From Halichondria panicea (taxonomy: Eukaryota > Porifera > Demospongiae > Suberitida > Halichondriidae): 64,000 bases of DNA. The position numbers and the translations under genes were made by a program. Below are positions 58,711-64,000 of the stretch, piece after piece. Below the pieces are notes generated by a model. The model had not been told where the DNA came from. It worked only from the letters and a program-made list of their open reading frames with translations, and made no database searches. Location: contig NC_087391.1 of assembly GCF_963675165.1 (NCBI RefSeq), positions 4,762,646 through 4,826,645 on the forward strand, given 5' to 3'. Every line of letters begins with the position of its first letter. The first letter of the stretch is position 1.

Positions 58711-59244
58711 AATGTAGCTTGCAATGTACTGGCTGGTAAACACTTTATGCACTGATAACTTTCGGAATGGAGGAGATCGCTGGGGGTCGGGTTGGTTAAT
58801 GTATATTCAAAATAGGCGGAGAGACACATAAATGTTGCCTTCAGTCTCTAATGACCGTGCACACCAGCTAGAAGTTTACATAGAAAATTATCTATGCCAG
58901 CTCAGCAAAAAAGTGGTGATCGTGTCCAACGTGCTCTGCGCTTGCGTATTGCATGTTGGTTCTGACCGCTTGCATGACGAGTCATTTATTTTAGCACTCT
59001 AAAAACACACCATAATTATTACATTCATGCTATAATTATAATTATATGCTAAATCAGGATTGTTTGGTTTGGAGGTGGTCCAACTTCTTCTCCTGTTCTT
59101 TAAATATTCTCTAAGATAGTTCGTTATTAATCTGACCGGCATTCTTTATCGCCTCCTTATATCTATATAATGCATGTTCCTTCGTACCTTAGCATCCTGA
59201 AATGTTCAGCTATATATAGTATGACTGTACGTTTTAATATGGTG

Positions 59245-60681
59245 TCACAATGACAGTTCCTTTAAGCTGTTTACAGTGCTCAGCCATACTTCATCATTAA
59301 TTAGTTGGACATTTTTTCGTACCTCTAAATCTAATTCTTGTCTTTGTCTCTTAGCATCCTCCCACTGTTGTCTCTTCTCTGGTGAAGCATTCTGTTCGCA
59401 ATTAACTTGGCCTAGTTCCTCTGTTACATTGATTGCCTGGAGTTCTACTATTAGTCCTTCTCGGTGACATTTCAATAGCCAGTCGACAGTAGTCTTTTCA
59501 TAAATAATGTTAGCCACACGTAATATGAGTCTTGGCTTAACCACATCATGAGGAATACGAGTGATATTTGCTAAACAGTCTCTGCATGGCAAGTGCGTCA
59601 CAGCTAATACAATAGTCTTACTCAATATACTCCAACTTTGCGGTTTTTTATGTAGATCTATACGTGATAATGTATCACAACATCCTCCATCACCATGCGC
59701 TTCGATTGGTCCGAAAATTTTTTCTTTACTCCTACCTACTGTATTTACAGCAATTATTTGCACTTGTGCCACTGCCACATACGCAGCTATTGATGATTGA
59801 CTACTTTTGTAGAATGTTCGCTTTTCTCTAGCTTCCAGTGTTTCTTTCACGTCCGTCAAATTTGTAAAGAGCCTCCTAGTATTCACTGGTCTTGGAGCAA
59901 TAGCTCGTAGTTGATCAACTGTGGTCACTATAGTATCTATGCTCGTATCTTTGTCTCTTCTCTTTCCTTGTATTTTTTCCCACTCATCATCACTAACTCC
60001 TTGAGGTCTGTAATGAGGAATTTCAGTGACAACCTTAATGGGCTGAATAAGCGTATGCACTATATTTTCGTTTAAATGAAAAAGCCAAAATACCAAATCG
60101 TCGATATTTTGTTTTCTACCTCCTCCATCTCCGAAGTACAGATTTGCTATGCGGAGTGTAAATGAAACTGTTGCTCCTTTTTTTATTAAAGACTCGAGGA
60201 AATCTTCCAAATCTTCTCTACACATGAAGCATGGGCTCTTTGAGAGATTGATAGTGATTGCAATATTGTCTCCTTGTTGTATCTGTCCCATGAGTAAAAC
60301 ATTAGCTTCTCTGATGAATAAAGTCTCAGCATGGGTTCCTCGACCGTCACTCACTGTTGGGTTAGCATGAGTCATAACTCCATTGATGACAACAACACTA
60401 AATGCTATAGTTGATAGATCATGATATGACATCCCCCAGAATATTTTCTGGAATTGCAATGCCAAAAGTCCTAGTTCTAGAGGTACCGGTGCAGCCATGA
60501 CTTTCTTTTCTCTTTTAGTGACCAAAGTCTCATCTTGACCGTTACTCGCTGTTGTGATTGAATAAGTCTTAAAGTTATTGATGACAAGAACACTAGATGC
60601 TCCAGTTGATTGCCCCCCTAATTGCACTCCTCTCGGTCTTCTCCAGAATGCTTTCTGATATAGTTCAATTAGAAAATTCAT
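59245..60681 (-). CDS. Two-domain AID/APOBEC-like deaminase, family B, with extra N-terminal half-domain
   Basis: Open 478-aa frame from the ATG at 60681 (MNFLIELYQKAFW), chosen because it follows the TTTCTAAAGAAAGTC leader common to B genes. An acceptor-like CCTTTTGCAG lies at 60731-60740. Residues 1-60 repeat the start of a deaminase domain (YQKAFW, VLVINN, ASNG..ETL) without HA. A second start-like VMAAPVPLELG, FQKIFWG, VVVING then leads to H117-A-E119, 30 residues, P150-C151-F-M-C154 and FTLRIANLYF. Domain 2 keeps LPCRDC and LRLILRVANI but has HGDGGCC instead of HxE. It is probably active through domain 1. It is the open counterpart of the stopped gene at 11049-12344. Confidence 0.85.
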   Translation of the reverse strand: MNFLIELYQKAFWRRPRGVQLGGQSTGASSVLVINNFKTYSITTASNGQDETLVTKREKKVMAAPVPLELGLLALQFQKIFWGMSYHDLSTIAFSVVVINGVMTHANPTVSDGRGTHAETLFIREANVLLMGQIQQGDNIAITINLSKSPCFMCREDLEDFLESLIKKGATVSFTLRIANLYFGDGGGRKQNIDDLVFWLFHLNENIVHTLIQPIKVVTEIPHYRPQGVSDDEWEKIQGKRRDKDTSIDTIVTTVDQLRAIAPRPVNTRRLFTNLTDVKETLEAREKRTFYKSSQSSIAAYVAVAQVQIIAVNTVGRSKEKIFGPIEAHGDGGCCDTLSRIDLHKKPQSWSILSKTIVLAVTHLPCRDCLANITRIPHDVVKPRLILRVANIIYEKTTVDWLLKCHREGLIVELQAINVTEELGQVNCEQNASPEKRQQWEDAKRQRQELDLEVRKNVQLINDEVWLSTVNSLKELSL

Positions 60682-61948
60682 GACTTTCTTTAGAAATGGG
60701 AGATACTTTGTGAATTGGGAGTTTTTATGTCTGCAAAAGGTCATGGTCATGGGTTGTGGTTGTGGTTATCCCATCTGGCGCAAACTGAAGGATTTCAAAA
60801 CCATACAAAGCGGAGATAAACTCATGAAAGAGTACACCTCAGTAATTACCCCAATCTGATCACGCTTATAATAAAATTGTCTTGTTGTCTATGTACATGT
60901 CACTATTATGCATTATTAATATTATTATTATTACTGCATGTATTCCACAATTAGCCTCCTTAGGCACTTTTTGATTATTAATTAGCTAAATACCTCGTGC
61001 GTACGCAGCACGCAGCAGGGTAGAGTGATTGGTGTGTGTGTGTGAACACATGAGCTGTTTGAGTAAACTATACATTCATGGGCTGCTATTATGAGACAGT
61101 GGTTGAAAAATAATAGGCTGATAGTTGATTTGTATAGCCAATCTTCGAAGGGGACAAAAAACACTGTTCTCTAATCGATCTAATTGTTGCGATATAGATT
61201 CACAATCATTCCTGCTTCCTCATAATAATAATTAAGATTATTACGGTAAAGTTATATCCGTTTGCCGACATGCACTACCCTCTGTGGGTGTGATACTGGG
61301 GGGTGGGGTGGACTGCCCTCAACCTATCTCTGTGTATGTGGTGTTGGGGGGATCACAAACAGTGTCACATTTATTACACTATGCTTCACACAAGCTAATG
61401 TAATGAAAGTTAACACGCCTTGCCAACCTCAGAGCCTGTATAAAGTTGTCAATATTTTGAAAGCTATCTATGACTTGACATGTGTCTATGCAGGACGCAC
61501 TGATTGTTTCTCTCCCTCCCCAATGTGCAGTGCCTTCTCGCTATTCTGGCTCTCTGAAGTATGGCCACCTCGATATACCGGCCATTTGGTTTGGCACGGA
61601 TTGCTAGCTAGATTAGATGTTTACAGCACAAAACTCGCCCTGAATTGCAGCCACTCCTGCCACAAACTACGTTTATTATGGCTGGATAAGGCAAACTGGA
61701 TTGTTGAACCCTGTACTGTAATCACTGCTCGTGACACTTCCCTCTGTGGGTGTGATACTAGGGGGTGGGGTGGACTGCTCTCGGCCCATCTATGTGTGTG
61801 TTTGGTGTAGACAGTTTCTCATTTATACACTGTGTTCACACATCACAAGCTAGTGTAAAGAATTTCGAAAGCTATAGCTATTACTCGTGTGTGTATGCGG
61901 GACGCACCTTAATGATTGTCTCTCTCTTTACCCAATAATTATGTTCAG

Positions 61949-62589
61949 TGTCTGACTCTGTTGGACCCAGTGAACTGTGAGCCTTTATGCAAAATACTGA
62001 GTGCATACCTGTAGGCTAGCAGCTGCCGTATAGCTGTACCTTACTTCATCGATGAGGTACAAATATTGAATACCTATAATTATAGGCTAGTAGCTATTTG
62101 TTGTTTCATGGAATGTAAGCTCATTATTTGTTCCTTTTGTGTGTCTATATAGGTGTATGGTGTTGGTCATAAGAGCTCTTCCCAGTATCTCGTGACAGCC
62201 TCAGAGACTCACCTCCAAGTCTGGGACCTCCTCTCTTGCTCAGGTGAGCATAGAGTGTGGTGATACAGTATCACTAAGCTATGGTGTTTATGTTTTAGTA
62301 GCTACATTTAAACTGTGAGTAGTATACGTACTGTACTTGTACATGTTATGCCAGCAAGTACTTTCAGTTGTTGAGCTAAAGAATAGAAGACCTTGTGAGC
62401 ATAATCTACCAAAGTCACATGTATGCATTCATTCTTAAACCAGCTGTTATTGTGTGCTCTGTTGTTATTGAGTTTGTGTGCTTTCTTATCCAGTGCTGTG
62501 GTGTGTGAAGACCAGAGTGTGCTCCATGGTATCTGATCCTCTGAGTCAACTCACAGCTGTGTTTATGCCCTCAGGGAATGACACACATT
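61949..62589 (+). pseudogene. WDR75-like exon remnants (partial g, h, i)
   Basis: Truncated exon g is 61949-61982. Exon h 62153-62243 has the one-base loss in GTGTTGGTC but keeps CTCGTGACAG. Exon i is 62494-62589. Exons j-l are absent, as at 13618-14257. Confidence 0.75.
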
Positions 62590-62959
62590 GTGGGTGGCTG
62601 TGCATGTGAACATCTACTGTCTCCAAGGTTTGGATACGCTATCCTTTTTTGCTGTGAAGTCTACAAAAATCAGTATTGATTAATCGAAAAAAACTGCACT
62701 TTTTGAGCCGAGCTGTTAATTTATCTTGCAAAGGTCAACCATTTGCAATTATTGCACATGCATGGCAGTACAGTGTATAATTAGATAGGCATGGTCTCTA
62801 TAATTATAAATTGCTCCAACCATCCAAGATCTAACCCCACTTGCTCTCTTGGGCCTCCCCACATTTCAAGGCCCTTACTCTCAAACAACACCTTCATTAC
62901 CTTCTCTCCCACATGCATTACACCATCCTCCCATATTGTTTACTTCTTCTCTCTCTCTC

Positions 62960-63814
62960 TCTCAGATGAACTAAAGAGAGGTGGTCTCAACAAGATAGCC
63001 AGCTGCTCAGACGAGGAGACAAGAAATCAGTTCTCTGAGCTACTACACTGAAGAGATTGTGACAAAAGTGTGTAGTTGGCAAACAATGAATTCGATTATG
63101 GAATGGGTCTCGAATGGACTTGTTTTGCCATGGCAACCTGCACTTACACACTTGGTACAAAGAGAACAATGTGACTCTTTTAATACTGTCTATGAGTTAT
63201 CACAATGTCTGCACGATTGTTGCTCAATGAATTTTTGAAAAAAAATGCTGTAACTATAGTGGGATAGGAGTGGCTGTACGTCCAATTTCAAAGCTAAAAA
63301 GTTATGTTTAGTAACTGTTTGGTAGTGCAAAATATGATTTATTTTCGGGCTATTATTATTTCATAGCTAGAGTTGAGATACGAATAATATAAATAGTCAG
63401 CTACACGAGAGATCAGTTCTCTGAGTAGTCTTTGCTCTGAACATGTGAAGCAAGAAACCATCAACTATTAGTCTTGTTGCATGTGCACCACTCATGTTGC
63501 TTAAAATAATGTTGACCAGAAAAAAGAATGGGGGTGGGGCTGGTATGCCTGCAGCCCTGATGCGCATGCGTAGATCTGTTTTCAGCCATGTGCTGCTCAA
63601 CAGGAGAAAGAGATCTAGCTACTGGGCAAATCAAACTCAATGGAAGCCAGCCCAAACAAAGCAACTGGTAAGTAGATTTGTTGTGTACATATTATCCATT
63701 ATAATACGTCTAGTCTATAAAATAATTATGTTAATTATACCACATTGCCGGTATTCTGCATTCTGCAATGCAATGGATAACCAATTGTTGTTGTTGTTAC
63801 AGATGTCTTCATGA
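62960..63814 (+). other. Unassigned exon-like segments (second copy)
   Basis: Duplicate of 14632-15490: a CTCTCTCAG acceptor, a short tail ending NQFSELLH, and a basic ORF with a GTAAGT donor. I do not recognise the product. Confidence 0.3.
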
Positions 63815-64000
63815 TTCAATCCAAATGACAACCAAGATAACAGACCACTCGCTGCACATGCAGAGGGAGCTATGATGACTGTACACCCACTGTGCCAGAC
63901 AACGTTGAAAGCGAAATAAGGTACCGTATTACTAGAATAATTATGTTGCGATCAAAAAACCTTTGCGAATGTGCCAAATCAGCAGGCTATTTGTTCTAGG

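Larger units (their letters stand above)
50562..59215. repeat. 8.65-kb segmental duplicate of 37856-46460
   Basis: Same gene order and near-identical bases. Differences include a stop and 1-bp loss in WDR75 exon f and tract-length changes before exon j. The breakpoint on the right lies at the start of the B gene, where similarity drops from near-identity to family level. Confidence 0.9.
60722..64000. repeat. Segmental duplicate of 12390-15680 (runs off the window)
   Basis: It contains the B leader, a spacer without genes (60750-61940), WDR75 g-h-i remnants, unassigned exons and the start of a MITE at about 63940. Base-level agreement with the left copy is very high. Shared defects in WDR75 exon h show common origin. 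Confidence 0.8.

Overview
This is eukaryotic, intron-rich invertebrate DNA. The coding signals are metazoan, introns are short with GT-AG borders, AT-rich small inverted-repeat elements are common, and simple repeats abound. My best guess is a sponge (demosponge-like). That is an inference from overall texture and gene content, not from a marker gene. There are no rRNA or tRNA genes, CRISPR arrays or bacterial operons.

The window is a tangle of tandem segmental duplications built from two interleaved components. On the + strand are repeated blocks of exons from the 3' two-thirds of a WDR75 (UTP17/NAN1) homologue, a nucleolar WD40 protein of ribosomal RNA biogenesis. I call these exons a to l in order. 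On the - strand, inside the intron between exons e and f and again just beyond terminal exon l, sit intronless AID/APOBEC-like cytidine deaminase genes. There are three kinds: S (single domain, HAE...SPCLEC), A (two domains, HAE...SPCFKC, Ser/Glu-rich tail) and B (two domains, HAE...SPCFxC, second domain keeping only PCxxC).

Layout: 1-271, B gene cut by the window edge; 998-4187, WDR75 exon remnants with a kelch fragment; 4218-6447, S relic and intact A gene; 7029-9768, WDR75 exons f-l (broken); 11049-12344, B gene with one stop; 13618-15490, WDR75 remnants and unassigned exons; 17070-26469, the best WDR75 copy (exons a-l), enclosing broken S and A genes; 27179-29840, broken WDR75 3' ends; 30560-32104, intact B gene; 32561-37932, WDR75 remnants; 38054-41894, S gene, A relic and intact A gene; 42464-45198, WDR75 f-l (broken); 46466-47732, broken B gene; 48532-50638, remnants; 50653-54621, S gene, A relic and intact A gene; 55193-57940, WDR75 f-l (broken); 59245-60681, intact B gene; 61949-64000, remnants matching 13.6-15.7 kb.

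The main pattern is reciprocal decay. Where WDR75 is nearly intact (17-26 kb) the nested deaminases are frameshifted. Where WDR75 is clearly dead (5-10, 37-45 and 50-58 kb) the A deaminases are open. This suggests the duplications were kept for the deaminases, an expanding and probably immune-type mutator family, with WDR75 pieces as passengers. Several segments are nearly identical (37.9-46.5 kb versus 50.6-59.2 kb), so either duplication or gene conversion is recent, or part of the array is an assembly or haplotype artefact.
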